This document shows positions 52,601-61,300 of a stretch of 64,000 nucleotides of DNA, piece by piece. The notes under the pieces are model-generated. The model was not told where the DNA came from, searched no databases, and saw only the letters and a program-made list of their open reading frames with translations. The translations under genes were made by a program, and so were the position numbers. This DNA comes from Mugil cephalus (lineage: Eukaryota > Chordata > Actinopteri > Mugiliformes > Mugilidae), in contig NC_061787.1 of assembly GCF_022458985.1 (NCBI RefSeq), positions 219,001-283,000 on the forward strand, in the 5' to 3' direction. Each line of letters opens with the position of its first letter. The first letter of the stretch is position 1.

Positions 52601-53551
52601 TGGGCATCACCTTGTTCACAGTGTCCCATAGAAAGTCCCTGTGGAAACACCATGAGGTAAGGACATGAGGTTATGACCCACAGCTTTACTGCTGTTATCT
52701 GTTCTCATCCAAACACGAAGCTTTAGAAATGTTTCTGTTACGTCGACTACACAGTGACGTCTACAGTTTATCACAGTTTATCACAGTTTATTATAGTTTC
52801 CAGGCCTAAAACCAACATGGCCGCCTATAACATGACATTTTTACTAAATATTATTTATACAAGAGAGTAAGTTGAAAGTTATTCATAAATATATTGTAGT
52901 GACACTGTGATAAATTCACTCCTTTATATTAAATAACTAATAAAGAGGAGGAGCAGGTCATGTGATCTGGGTTTAACTTCCTGGACACGTGTGATGTCAT
53001 GTGTTTATAATATTACTATTTGTTATTTTCCATATAAAATCTGAAATATCTGTCATGATTATCTCAACTTGACTCATTTTGAATGAGTTCATTTTATTGT
53101 TCAGCTTTAATGAGGAGGTGGTTATTATTAAATGAATTAATAGTGATATCTGGTCATGTTTTATTAATAAGTGATTGTTTCCATGATAAATAATTATGGG
53201 TTTTGTAAAGAAGTGTTTATAATGAACATAAAAGCATTTATTGTTCTTAGTTTAATAAAAATGTGTGAGATATATCGGAGTCCGTCCGTTAAACGCTGGA
53301 GCTCAGTCGATGCTGCAGCTGTTTGGTGACGTGGGAGTTTGAAATAAGCTGTGAAATGAGCCGTGAACGTGACCAGATGCAGCTCAGCGCTCTGACGTGT
53401 TTCAGTTTATTCAGTTTGGACGTGTGGTTTCTTCTACTCAGTTTCTCTTTGTCTCTTCTCGTTTGTCATCTAGTATTATCTCCGCATGGACGGTCGAGGG
53501 AACTACGAGTTCAAGCCCATCACAGAGGAAACTATCGAGTTTGGCTCTTAA
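40577..53551 (+). CDS. Peroxisomal ABC half-transporter ABCD3 (PMP70)
   Basis: Half-transporter of the peroxisomal membrane that, as a homodimer, imports branched-chain, dicarboxylic and bile-acid-precursor acyl-CoAs using ATP. The 22 coding exons join into one 656-aa frame (human about 659). Recognisable in order: N-terminal targeting segment [14 protein letters not shown], membrane domain ([20 protein letters not shown]), the EAA-like [10 protein letters not shown] motif, [19 protein letters not shown], then the nucleotide-binding domain with Walker [11 protein letters not shown]-loop [10 protein letters not shown], signature LSGGEKQR, Walker B FAILDEC and the H-loop TVSHR. The C terminus ends in [10 protein letters not shown]. 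It is closer to ABCD3 than to ABCD1 or ABCD2 throughout. All catalytic motifs are intact. ATG at 40577 has A at -3 and G at +4. Confidence 0.97.
41058..42715. mobile_element. DNA transposon with TIRs in abcd3 intron 1
   Basis: TIRs are TGATCAGGCATAACATTATG at the left and its near-perfect complement CATAATGTTATGCCTGATCA at the right, 1.66 kb apart. No transposase frame survives. The right half has a triplicated TTCACGGCTG unit. It could be one element or two ends with unrelated DNA between. Confidence 0.7.
42716..43275 (+). other. abcd3 intron 1, 3' part
   Basis: Unique sequence, no exon or repeat recognised. Confidence 0.5.
43276..43312 (+). CDS. abcd3 exon 2 (37 bp micro-exon)
   Basis: Acceptor TGCAG, donor GAG|GTACGT. 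Encodes [13 protein letters not shown] across the junction. The phase fits exactly, and the segment aligns with the variable linker after the targeting region. Confidence 0.9.
43368..43436. repeat. Short dispersed repeat fragment
   Basis: GTCAGAATCAGAAAAGACTT followed by TATTGCCAAG is a string seen widely in fish genomes as part of SINE/LINE 3' tails. A similar ATCAAAATCACCCTTTATTC occurs at 24026. Confidence 0.35.
43515..43613 (+). CDS. abcd3 exon 3
   Basis: Acceptor TTGTAG, donor GAG|GTCTGG. Encodes [33 protein letters not shown]; start of the membrane domain. Confidence 0.96.
43614..44756 (+). other. abcd3 intron 3
   Basis: 1.1 kb, no exon or element recognised. Confidence 0.6.
44757..44845 (+). 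CDS. abcd3 exon 4
   Basis: Acceptor TCTCAG, donor AAG|GTCAGG. Encodes [20 protein letters not shown] and TIQNGTMIE; a transmembrane helix. Confidence 0.97.
44846..45766 (+). other. abcd3 intron 4
   Basis: AT-rich, with TAATAATAATAG near 45270 and an ATATATAAATATATATAAAC stretch near 45700. No exon. Confidence 0.6.
45767..45836 (+). CDS. abcd3 exon 5
   Basis: Acceptor TTGCAG, donor GTG|GTGAGT. Encodes [20 protein letters not shown] and MPV. The donor's last bases are the first bases of the following minisatellite. Confidence 0.97.
45841..46470. repeat. 20-bp minisatellite, about 31 copies
   Basis: The unit is GTTTG(C/T)TGCTCGTTATGTCA, nearly perfect and starting four bases into abcd3 intron 5. 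Since 20 is not a multiple of three and the unit has no stop, all three + frames stay open (repeats of [14 protein letters not shown]). Copies differ mainly at one C/T site, with rarer single-base variants. Confidence 0.99.
46628..46725 (+). CDS. abcd3 exon 6
   Basis: Acceptor TTCCAG, donor GGA|GTAAGT. Encodes [20 protein letters not shown] and [12 protein letters not shown]. Confidence 0.97.
47205..47490 (+). repeat. Dispersed repeat R2, copy 2
   Basis: Matches 61707-62172: GGTTCAGGTTTTATCTG, ACGGTGCCGATGCTTAAAG, TAATGTAAATAATATAAATCC, then, after an internal deletion, CCAGACCAGTCTGGTTACCACCG. Located in abcd3 intron 6. Confidence 0.75.
47518..47641 (+). CDS. abcd3 exon 7
   Basis: Acceptor CCTCAG, donor AAG|GTACCG. 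Encodes [20 protein letters not shown] and [20 protein letters not shown], a highly conserved ABCD3 stretch. Confidence 0.98.
47845..47901 (+). CDS. abcd3 exon 8
   Basis: Acceptor TTTCAG, donor CAG|GTACGG. Encodes [19 protein letters not shown]. Confidence 0.97.
47957..48216. mobile_element. Short TIR element (MITE) in abcd3 intron 8
   Basis: 260 bp bounded by CACCGATCAGGCATAACATT at the left and GTCGTGCCTGATCGGTG at the right, near-perfect inverted repeats. The TIRs match those at 41058-42715, so the two belong to one family. Confidence 0.8.
48310..48452 (+). CDS. abcd3 exon 9
   Basis: Acceptor GTCCAG, donor CAG|GTAAAC. Encodes [40 protein letters not shown] and NSRLITN. Confidence 0.98.
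48720..48789 (+). CDS. abcd3 exon 10 (EAA-like motif)
   Basis: Acceptor TTTCAG, donor CTG|GTGCGT. Encodes [20 protein letters not shown] and FKKL. The EEIAFYNG motif couples the membrane and ATPase domains in ABCD proteins. Confidence 0.98.
48857..49050. repeat. Poly(C) run and (GAGTCT)n array
   Basis: About 24 C residues (48857-48880) and, at about 48959-49044, GAGTCT/GTGTCT hexamers, all in abcd3 intron 10. Confidence 0.95.
49094..49163 (+). CDS. abcd3 exon 11
   Basis: Acceptor TTCCAG, donor AGT|GTAAGT. Encodes [20 protein letters not shown] and IAK. Confidence 0.97.
49409..49477. repeat. C-run array before the exon 12 acceptor
   Basis: Repeats of TCCTTTATG(T/C) followed by runs of 7-13 C, ending in CCTGCAG. 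The expanded array forms the pyrimidine tract of the acceptor. Confidence 0.9.
49478..49575 (+). CDS. abcd3 exon 12
   Basis: Acceptor CTGCAG, donor GAG|GTGAGC. Encodes [20 protein letters not shown] and [12 protein letters not shown]. Confidence 0.98.
49774..49865 (+). CDS. abcd3 exon 13
   Basis: Acceptor CTGCAG, donor AGG|GTGAGT. Encodes [20 protein letters not shown] and [10 protein letters not shown]. Confidence 0.98.
50212..50300 (+). CDS. abcd3 exon 14
   Basis: Acceptor CCACAG, donor ACG|GTACCA. Encodes [20 protein letters not shown] and ERTMVSQQN. The following intron is only 89 bp. Confidence 0.97.
50390..50520 (+). CDS. abcd3 exon 15 (start of ATPase domain)
   Basis: Acceptor ATGCAG, donor GAG|GTAAAA. 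Encodes the variable linker [14 protein letters not shown], then [20 protein letters not shown] and VLITDLTFE. Confidence 0.97.
50618..50695 (+). CDS. abcd3 exon 16 (Walker A)
   Basis: Acceptor TGAAG, donor GAG|GTAAGA. Encodes [20 protein letters not shown] and FRVLGE; the intact P-loop binds ATP phosphates. The acceptor has a poor pyrimidine tract. Confidence 0.97.
50762..50827 (+). CDS. abcd3 exon 17 (Q-loop)
   Basis: Acceptor AACAG, donor CAG|GTAAAA. Encodes [20 protein letters not shown] and PQ, the start of the Q-loop. Confidence 0.98.
51053..51625 (+). repeat. A-rich AATAAA array in abcd3 intron 17
   Basis: About 570 bp of ACAATAAATAAAA, ATATAAAA and CATAAAAA units. About two dozen CAATAAATAAA-type blocks each carry one or two overlapping AATAAA hexamers on the sense strand. 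The minus strand reads as Phe/Leu/Tyr-rich frames, which are not genes. Confidence 0.97.
51829..51918 (+). CDS. abcd3 exon 18
   Basis: Acceptor GTCCAG, donor CAG|GTGGGA. Encodes [20 protein letters not shown] and [10 protein letters not shown]. Confidence 0.98.
52008..52127 (+). CDS. abcd3 exon 19 (ABC signature)
   Basis: Acceptor TTCAG, donor GCT|GTAAGT. Encodes [20 protein letters not shown] and [20 protein letters not shown]; the LSGGEKQ signature contacts ATP across the dimer. Confidence 0.98.
52196..52278. repeat. (TCTCTGTCG)n array, abcd3 intron 19
   Basis: About nine copies of the 9-bp unit GTCTCTGTC occupy half of a 159-bp intron and end 8 bp before the ACGTAG acceptor, so they form its pyrimidine tract. 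Confidence 0.97.
52287..52391 (+). CDS. abcd3 exon 20 (Walker B)
   Basis: Acceptor ACGTAG, donor ACG|GTACGT. Encodes [20 protein letters not shown] and [15 protein letters not shown]; Walker B Asp and catalytic Glu are present (LDE). Confidence 0.98.
52600..52656 (+). CDS. abcd3 exon 21 (H-loop)
   Basis: Acceptor CCACAG, donor GAG|GTAAGG. Encodes [19 protein letters not shown] with the switch His. Confidence 0.98.
52657..53473 (+). other. abcd3 intron 21
   Basis: AT-rich, no exon. A triplicated AGTTTATCAC string lies near 52765-52790. Confidence 0.6.
53474..53551 (+). CDS. abcd3 exon 22 (C terminus)
   Basis: Acceptor ATCTAG. Encodes [20 protein letters not shown] and IEFGS, then TAA. Matches the end of ABCD3. 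Confidence 0.98.
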   Translation, partial: YYLRMDGRGNYEFKPITEETIEFGS

Positions 53552-54150
53552 CCGGCGCCGACGTGAGACACAACTGCACTGCTCCATAAAAACGGTCTAA
53601 TCTTTGCACTCGAGACAGAAATGAAAACTAAAGCTAGTAAATAATGTTTTTTAATAATTTTGTCGACCACGGTTCATCTGTGTTTCCTGTTATTTAAAGC
53701 CCTATCTCACCATTAATTTATGTGTGATTACAAAACAAGCTGGTAATTTATCTCTAGGATTGGTTTTGCAATCACAAAATGTTTGAGTAGACGACACTGT
53801 TTTTATTCTGCCCGTGTTTCTAACAACGTACCAAGTCTGAAGGTTGGAATGAGCTGAACACTACAACCGTCTTAGTTGTGTTCATAGTCGCACTCGTTAA
53901 CGTGGAGCTGGACGCTCAGATCAGCGGGTTCACTCTCTTTTATCTGAAACTGAGACTCATTTATGAGCTGCCAAGTAGTTTTTCCTCATGAACCAGATAA
54001 AAAGCCACATGGATATTATGTGAAGTAATGATTCTAACCAGAAACGACTCCGATGTCTCTAGAAATGAATAAAATCTAAAGCTCGGAAAAGCTTTAAAAC
54101 TTGAATATTTGTTATGTACAGAGGATGCAATAAACAAGAGGAAGTCACAT
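53552..54150 (+). other. abcd3 3' UTR
   Basis: Runs from the stop codon to just beyond AATAAA at 54129-54134 (an earlier AATAAA lies at 54068). A few small AT-rich runs, no repeats. Confidence 0.55.
54129..54134 (+). terminator. abcd3 poly(A) signal
   Basis: AATAAA in GATGCAATAAACAAG, about 580 bp after the stop. A second candidate is AATAAA at 54068. Confidence 0.5.
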
Positions 54151-54880
54151 GACCAAGTGCCTAAATAGTAATAATGATCCCAAGCTGCTCTCTGCTCATG
54201 TAAAAGTAACGGAAGGTTTAATCTGCGTCAGTGTCACGTCACACGGTCACATCCAGGAAACGTTCACAGCTAAAACACATTGGTCTTAATGAAAGTGAAG
54301 CAGGAAGTAGAAACCGAAATGAAGCGGACTGAGCTGCTGCTGTGGATCCTGGTGCCATGGACGTCAGTGCCGGGTCTGTTTAAATCAGAGATGGTACCGG
54401 ACTCATTGGTTGCGTTTCCTTCCTCAGCCCCAGCGGTAAAAGCTTCAGTAGTAGTAGAGGCTCAGATAGACACAGACCTACAGCCATTTAAGTTTTATTT
54501 TTATAGCGTCACTAACGATATAAATTGTCTGAAGACGTTTTACAAAACCTGCCCTGAAACGTCCAGAGCAGCATGAAGCCGACGGTGGAAAGAAAAAACG
54601 TCTGCTTCAGGCCGAGCGGGCGGAGGAAGGAGGTGAACTTACACCTGACTGACCTTTAACCTCCAGCACCAGGACGTCTTCTGTTAGTTCTGTCCGTCCA
54701 TCCGTCACATTAGTGCCTCATCTGAAGAGAGTTGGTCCGAGCGCAGAACGTTTGTATGAATGGAAGAATCATTGCGGTTTAAACCAGTTTAATGTTGTTC
54801 CTTGGACCTTGATCACACTTTCAATTATTATTATTATTATTAATTAAAACACACTATAGATCAGTAGAGTCAGAGGCAGA

Positions 54881-55034
54881 GACGAGTCCAGGGACGAGTC
54901 CAGAGACGAGTCCAGGGACGAGTCCGGGGACAAGTCCAGAGACGAGTCCAGGGACGAGTCCGGGGACGAGTCCAGAGACGAGTCCAGGGACGAGTCCAGG
55001 GACGAGTCCTGAGACGAGTCCTGAGACGAGTCCA
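54881..55034. repeat. 12-bp GACGAGTCCAGG minisatellite
   Basis: About 13 copies of GACGAGTCC(A/G)(G/A)G with variants. The antisense frame reads LVPGLVSG repeats and is not a gene. Confidence 0.97.
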
Positions 55035-55039
55035 GGGTC

Positions 55040-56130
55040 TGAAGAAGAGATGATCGGTAACGTTACCTGAGCTGGTTCTGTTCTGGGATGAGCTCTAAAA
55101 CCGGACTGAAACTCTTCAGACAAACTGTTCCTGTTTAGATGTTTTAAAGAATTTAAAGATTAAATGAAGGTGTGTTTACAGTCTAACATCGGGGTCTAGA
55201 GTTGGTTTTTAAGGAACGGGTCGACACATTGATCTGGTTTAAGTTGTTAAATGACTCTTCTTCATGATTAGTGGAGTGATAAGTTCTGTCCATCTTTGCG
55301 TTTGCCTCCGGCTGAAAGTTACACCAGAGGCCGAGCTGCTGCGCTCGCAGCCAAATGATCCGTTAGTGTGGAGTTAATGGAGTTAATGGAGCTAATGCTG
55401 CTGTATTATCATAAATAACGAAGCAGTTAAGTCCTTCTATCCAGTTCAGACCAGCATCAACCTCTGGATCCACTGTCCAGATGTTAAGAAACGGTCTGAA
55501 ATTCAGCCAAATAAAAATGAAACTAAATGTTAGAAAATCTGCGTATGAGGCCTTTTAGTTTTCAGATAGTTTTAAATGGTTGAGCTCGAGGCAGAGCTGA
55601 GGAAGAGGAAGAGGAAAAGGAAGAGTGGTTGAACTGGAGCGACAGAACAGATTCACTGTCTCAGTCACTAGTTTGTTGGTCGTGTTTAGCAGAAATCTGA
55701 ACTCATCTCATCTTACAGCGAATCATTCATATCATTAATCATCTGTTATCGTTAATTAACTGGGTTCATGTGAAGTCTGTGTATATAGACAGTGGGAGTG
55801 ATGACGGCTGTGTTATCACTGTATCACTGTTCACTTACTCTGAATGTATCATGACTAAAGAGGGAACCTCAGCTGTTCCAGAGGTTTTATAGAAACGATC
55901 ATCTGTTATAATTTCACTCTGCAATTAAAAAAATAAATGAAAATATAACCAGGATCTTCTCTTCTTGTTCCTGTGTGACACTAGAATTAATGTCCACGTC
56001 ATTACTCCGGTTTATGTTGTAGATGCATGAAGAATATAATAGTTACATGTTCAGGTTATAGGTAAATTATAAGGTGCTTAGTAAAAGCTTGTCCTCCATC
56101 TTTATACTCGTTTGTCTGGTTTCATCATGA
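55040..56130. other. Intergenic, nothing recognised
   Basis: No gene, RNA or transposon protein supported. Contains a GAGGAAGAGGAAGAGG purine stretch near 55597. Confidence 0.5.
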
Positions 56131-56139
56131 CGTCCCACA

Positions 56140-56225
56140 ACCTCCACTATATATATTTATATATTTATCACACCTCCACTATATATATTTATATATTTAT
56201 CACACCACCTCCACTATATATATTT
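56140..56225. repeat. 32-35 bp AT-rich tandem repeat
   Basis: Three copies of CCTCCACTATATATATTTAT with ATATTTATCACA linkers. Confidence 0.9.
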
Positions 56226-56397
56226 ATGATATTTAAATGTTTTATGCTTCAGACCCGGAGCTGTTCTAAGTCTGTCTCATAGTTTCTCCTTCTCGCCCTC
56301 CTGGCTCATGTTCATGTCTTTGTATCTGTCCAGAACTTTGCTCTGTAAAGGTTTCGTTACCTGCTGATCTCATGTAGGATGAGTCTCCTCTTCAGAC

Positions 56398-56460
56398 GGA
56401 CTCCTCCTCCTCCTCCTCCTCCTCCTCCTCCTCCTCCACCTCCAGCTCCACCTCCACCTT
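56398..56460. repeat. (TCC)n microsatellite
   Basis: About 13 TCC units at 56398-56437 followed by CACCTCCAGCTCCACC variants. Confidence 0.95.
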
Positions 56461-57070
56461 TTTCTTTTTGAAATAAGAATCGTCTACACTTTAAGGTCAT
56501 TATAGGAAACTTACATATGTTCCAGTAAACGGGTAGAATTAGGTTGTTGTCCTAAAATGTCAGAGTCTAACTGTATATTTCATGTTTTTGGACTTTATTC
56601 AAACAATTCAAATATAAAAAGTCCAACGATACCTGGACATTTCTATCAGTCACGAGAATTAGTCTTTATTCTCATTGTGAGAACATCACAGGCCAACTTC
56701 AAGGCATAAATACATTTAAATGACACTTAAAAATGGAAAAAGTAAAAACATATGTAAAGAGAAAATGTAACAATGCTCATAAAGTGCAGCTTAGTGCAGG
56801 TTGAGTTTATACGGTTTATAATAAAAGCACAGAAATAACAGGATTTATCTAGGAACCTTAAAACCCATTTTTATTCCTTGTCTGATGCTTTTACTGTGTT
56901 TTATTTTAATTGTTTGTTTTACGTCTCGTGTTCTTATTTTACTCAGATAAACCACTTTGTTCCAGCTGGAGCTGTTTTTTTAAGTGCTATATAAATAGAG
57001 TTGAACAGGAGTCGTCCAGTCAGGACCTTTATGATGCCTGATCATGTCTGATCATGTCTGGGGATGCTGC
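56461..57070. other. Intergenic, nothing recognised
   Basis: AT-rich, with no exon or repeat recognised. Duplicated TGATCATGTCTG near 57038-57060. Confidence 0.45.
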
Positions 57071-57077
57071 TGCCATC

Positions 57078-57290
57078 TGGTCCTGGTCTGGTCCTGGTCT
57101 AGTCCTGGTCCGGTCCTGGTCCTGGTCCTGGTCCGTTACGGTCCCGGTCCCGGTCCCGGTCCCGGTCCTGGTCTAGTCCTGGTCCGGTCCTGGTCTAGTC
57201 CTGGTCCGGTCCTGGTCTGGTCCAGGTCCTGGTCCAGGTCCTGGTCCTGGTCCGGTCCTTGTCTGGTCCGGTCCTGGTCCGGTCCTGGTG
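57078..57290. repeat. (GGTCCT)n minisatellite
   Basis: GGTCCTGGTC, GGTCCGGTCC and GGTCTAGTCC modules mixed with GGTCCC hexamers, about 210 bp. Confidence 0.96.
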
Positions 57291-58291
57291 GGGGCTACAT
57301 GTCTAAGTAACAGGGCTATCGCAGGGCTTCTGTATTTCATCTTCTTTGGCTAATTGAGCCCAGTCTGGTGCTTTAAGGCTTTTTATTCCTGTTGGAATAA
57401 AAGGCTTTTAGTCCAGATGGTGAAGATCATAGGTTTGTGTCATGACAATGAAACAATGAAAGTGTTTGTAGAGCTGACAGTGACAGTGACTGTGGGGCAG
57501 TGCTCAGTATTGGGCAGTAGTGTGTCCTGTATTATTATGGGACTTGTTTACCTGAGTATGGAATCACTCCTCACACTTCTCCTTAACCACTGGAGCTTTG
57601 AGACGAGCAACAATATCGTGATAAAAAGACGAATCCATCAGGGAATATTCTGAGTGAAAGGTGAGTAAGAGTTCAGCAACAAGGCTTAGGCAGCAAAATA
57701 AAACCAACAGAAGAACCTCAGCCAAAGCCTCACAGCGCCTCCTCCTGTTTCTACAGGTTTACAGAACCCACGACCACCTGCTGGTGCTGAACCAAACACA
57801 CCTGCTCTCAGATAAGTTCGTTTTAAAAATGAATTTGGCTTCACTTCCATAAAAAGCTGAGGAACTTAGCGACGTCCTGCTGCCGCATGAGAACAACCTT
57901 TGACATCCAACTCTCATGTCTGTGGATCATTGACACACTTCTTATCTGCACAACAAACATTCAGAGTCGAGAGGAGGAAGGAAACGAGTCCGTTAAAAGT
58001 ATAATGATGACACCAGTCATCTCCAGAGGTGATGTGTTCAAATCTAAAGCCAAAACAAACCCTTTGTTATAAATCTATTCTCTGGGTGAAGGTCTTTACC
58101 TTCTCCACGCTGTCGCTGCCATCACGTGTTCACTGGACTTCGTCCAACAACAATAACGCTGTGACTCTTGGTCGTGCTGATCAGCTGATTTCCTGTTTTT
58201 CTCGCCTTGTGTTTGAGGAAGTCAAGTCGAACGAACAGTTTCACTTTCAAACCGCGTGTGAACAGAAAACCGTTTCAGACCAAGAACAATC
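57291..58291 (+). promoter_or_regulatory. acp5 upstream region and leader
   Basis: No other gene intervenes. A TATA-like CATAAAAAGC lies at about 57850, but the transcription start is unknown. Small frames here show no family resemblance. Confidence 0.25.
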
Positions 58292-58367
58292 ATGGGGAGG
58301 ATCAAGTGGGCAGCGCTGGTGTTCTGCTTCCAAAACTGCTGGCTCCTGTTTCAAGCTCTGGAACCAG
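58292..58367 (+). CDS. acp5 exon 1 (signal peptide)
   Basis: Encodes [20 protein letters not shown] and QALEP plus one base. The donor GAACCAG|GTACGT is also the first unit of the following minisatellite. Confidence 0.85.
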
Positions 58368-61300
58368 GTACGTAGAGAACCAGGTACCGTAGAGAACCAG
58401 CTACTGTAGAGAACCAGCTAGAGAACCAGGTACAGAACCAGCTACTGTAGAGAACCAGCTAGAGAACCAGGTACCATAGAGAACCAGGTACAGAACCAGC
58501 TACTGTAGAGAACCAGCTACCGTAGAGAACCAGCTACCGTAGAGAACTAGCTACTGTAGAGAACCAGCTAGAGAACCAGCTACCGTAGAGAACCAGGTAC
58601 AGAACCAGCTACTGTAGAAAACCAGGTACAGAACCAGCTACTGTAGAAAACCAGGTACCGTAGAGAACCAGCTAGAGAACCAGGTACTGTAGAGAACCAG
58701 GTACAGAACTCATTCAGACCAAGTAAATGTTTGAATGTTAACAGCAGATATTTAATTTTATGGACATTGATTCTCATTCATTAGTTTAATGAGGTCAGTT
58801 CCTTAGTTTCAGATAAACAGTGAGAGGAACAACACAAGGTTCATGTTTTTTTGTGTTGTTCCTAAAACGTTTTAACGAGGGTGCGGTGGTGTATTGTACT
58901 ATTGTGTATATGTGTGTATATATATGTGTATATATATCTGTGTATATATATATGCGTATATGTGTATATATATGTATGTATACAGTGCTATTGGTGTAGT
59001 AGAGTCACAGAAAAACAAAAGACCAGAGGCTCATGATGTAGATGCTGCTGATTCTGCACAATTTAATCAGACACTGAAAACTTTCTAAAGGGTTTGGGAT
59101 AATTAGGAAGTCGATTATTGGCTATAAAGAAGTTATTTAAAAAGACATTTATTTAATAAACCAAATGCAATTTGGGGATTGTTGATTTGATGAATATTAA
59201 ATATACTAAGTTTGACGTCTCGGAGCAGAGAAGGAACTGGTTCTAGTTCAGATGGATGAGAACTGGTCCAGACAATATTAATAATAAATAAAAGAATAAA
59301 TCACTGAGTAATAAAGAAAATAATAAACAAAGGAAATAATGGCAGCGCGTAGTTCAGTTAGTGACGTCATTCAAACCGGTGGCTCGTGTCATAGTGAATG
59401 TTTCTGAAGACTAAACAGCAGATAAAAACATACAAAGAAGTGAAGAGTGGTCCAGGTCCAGAAGAACAATGAATTGTCACAAGATGTTCAGTGGTCATAA
59501 TGTTGTGGCTGATGGGTGTATGTAGTAAATGTTGGTTGAATCTAAGAACGGAGCCTGTTGTTCACAGCTGCTCTGCGGTTCGTCGGGCTCGGGGACTGGG
59601 GGGGCATCCCCATCCCTCCCTACTACAGCCCTCATGAGGAGGCCGTGGCTGCAGAGCTGGACCGGCTGGTCCGGTCCGAGGGCGTCGACTTCGTCCTCAG
59701 CCTGGGCGACCACTTCTACTTCAGTGGTGTCAAAGACGTGGAAGACCCTCGCTTCAAGGTCAGTGACTGGAGGAAACGTTCGTTTTTATCAGGTTACAAA
59801 ATGCAAAGAGCAAAGAAAAGAAAAGTCTAAGTCCCATCAGTACCTGGTGTTTCTAGAACGTTCCCTTCAGTCCAGCATCAGTTCATCCAGGTCCTCTGGT
59901 CCCATGTGTCTCCCATCGGCCTCTGTAGCCTCTGTGAGACCTGGGGAGTGGCACAAAAATTCACAGCCAGTTACCACCCACAAGCTAACTTACCAGAAAG
60001 GGCTGATCGGACAGTTAAGACAATGAAATCCTCCTATGTGGGAGACAAACACAATAAATGGGATCCGTGGATCTCAGAGTTCTGTTTTACAATTAAAACC
60101 ATGACCATGAAACCACAGGTGAAACCCCAGCAGAACTAGCCCAGGGAAGGATCCTTAAGGGGCCAAAATAAATAAAAAATGAAGCGAGCGTAGCCCGTAA
60201 AGCAATAAAATGGAAGTTGTAGTAAAACAACGTGTTTTCTCTGTCATATGAAGAATTAAAAAATGTGAGTTTTCCGTTAGATGGTGATTTTTCCTAAATA
60301 TACGTAATATAAAACCTTATTTCTGTTAAATGAGGGACCCCATATATCCGTGATGGATTTTTTGTGTGTTTTTCTATGGGTTTATGGGAATAGTGTGTGT
60401 TTTCTTGCTGTATATTATTCATTTCACTTAGAGGAAAATAATTATCCTGAAAAGATCCCGTGATCTGTAAAGCGTGTTTTCCCATCCACAGCACACGTAC
60501 GAGCAGGTCTTCTCTGAGCCGTCTCTCCTGGACGTCCCGTGGTACCTGACCGCTGGAAACCACGACCACAGGGGCAACATCTCGGCTCAGGTGGCTTATT
60601 CAGACGTGTCCCACAGATGGTAAACGTCCAGTCGTCCTGTCACGTCCACCTTGGCTCTTACTGTTACTGTTTCATGGTGTCCTCAGCTGCCCTTGGTTTT
60701 AACATATAAGCTTTTATTTTGTTTGTGCTGTAGGAACTACCCCAGTCTATATTATGACCTCCACTTTACTGTCCCTCGCTCCAACGTGTCCGTGGACATC
60801 CTGATGATTGACACCGTGGTCCTATGTGGAAACACCTACGATCAGGTGCAGCCTTCGGGCCCAGAGGATCCGGACACAGCGGATCGTCAGTGGGACTGGA
60901 TCAGGACTAAACTAGCCAGCAGCTTGTAAGTTGGTATCAGAGCTCAGACAGAGGCTGTTTGGATGTAGACAGATTCACACTGACGTCTTTTTACCAGGGC
61001 CGACTACGTGGTGGTGGCCGGTCATTATCCCGTGTGGTCCATTGGACACCATGGACCTACGTCCTGTCTGGTCAACAAGCTGAGACCTCTCCTGAAAAAA
61101 TACAGAGTCTCTGTGTATTTGTCCGGCCACGATCATGATCTGCAGGTACGTACGGTATAATGACAAGATGAATACATGGAAAACAGAGAAATGAAGGTCA
61201 ATAAAGAACCTCCATCTCCATCTCATGAACCAATCAGAGCTGTGTCTGAGTAAATGCTGAATGATGCAACATGTCATTTTCTTCTGGTTTCACTGATAAA

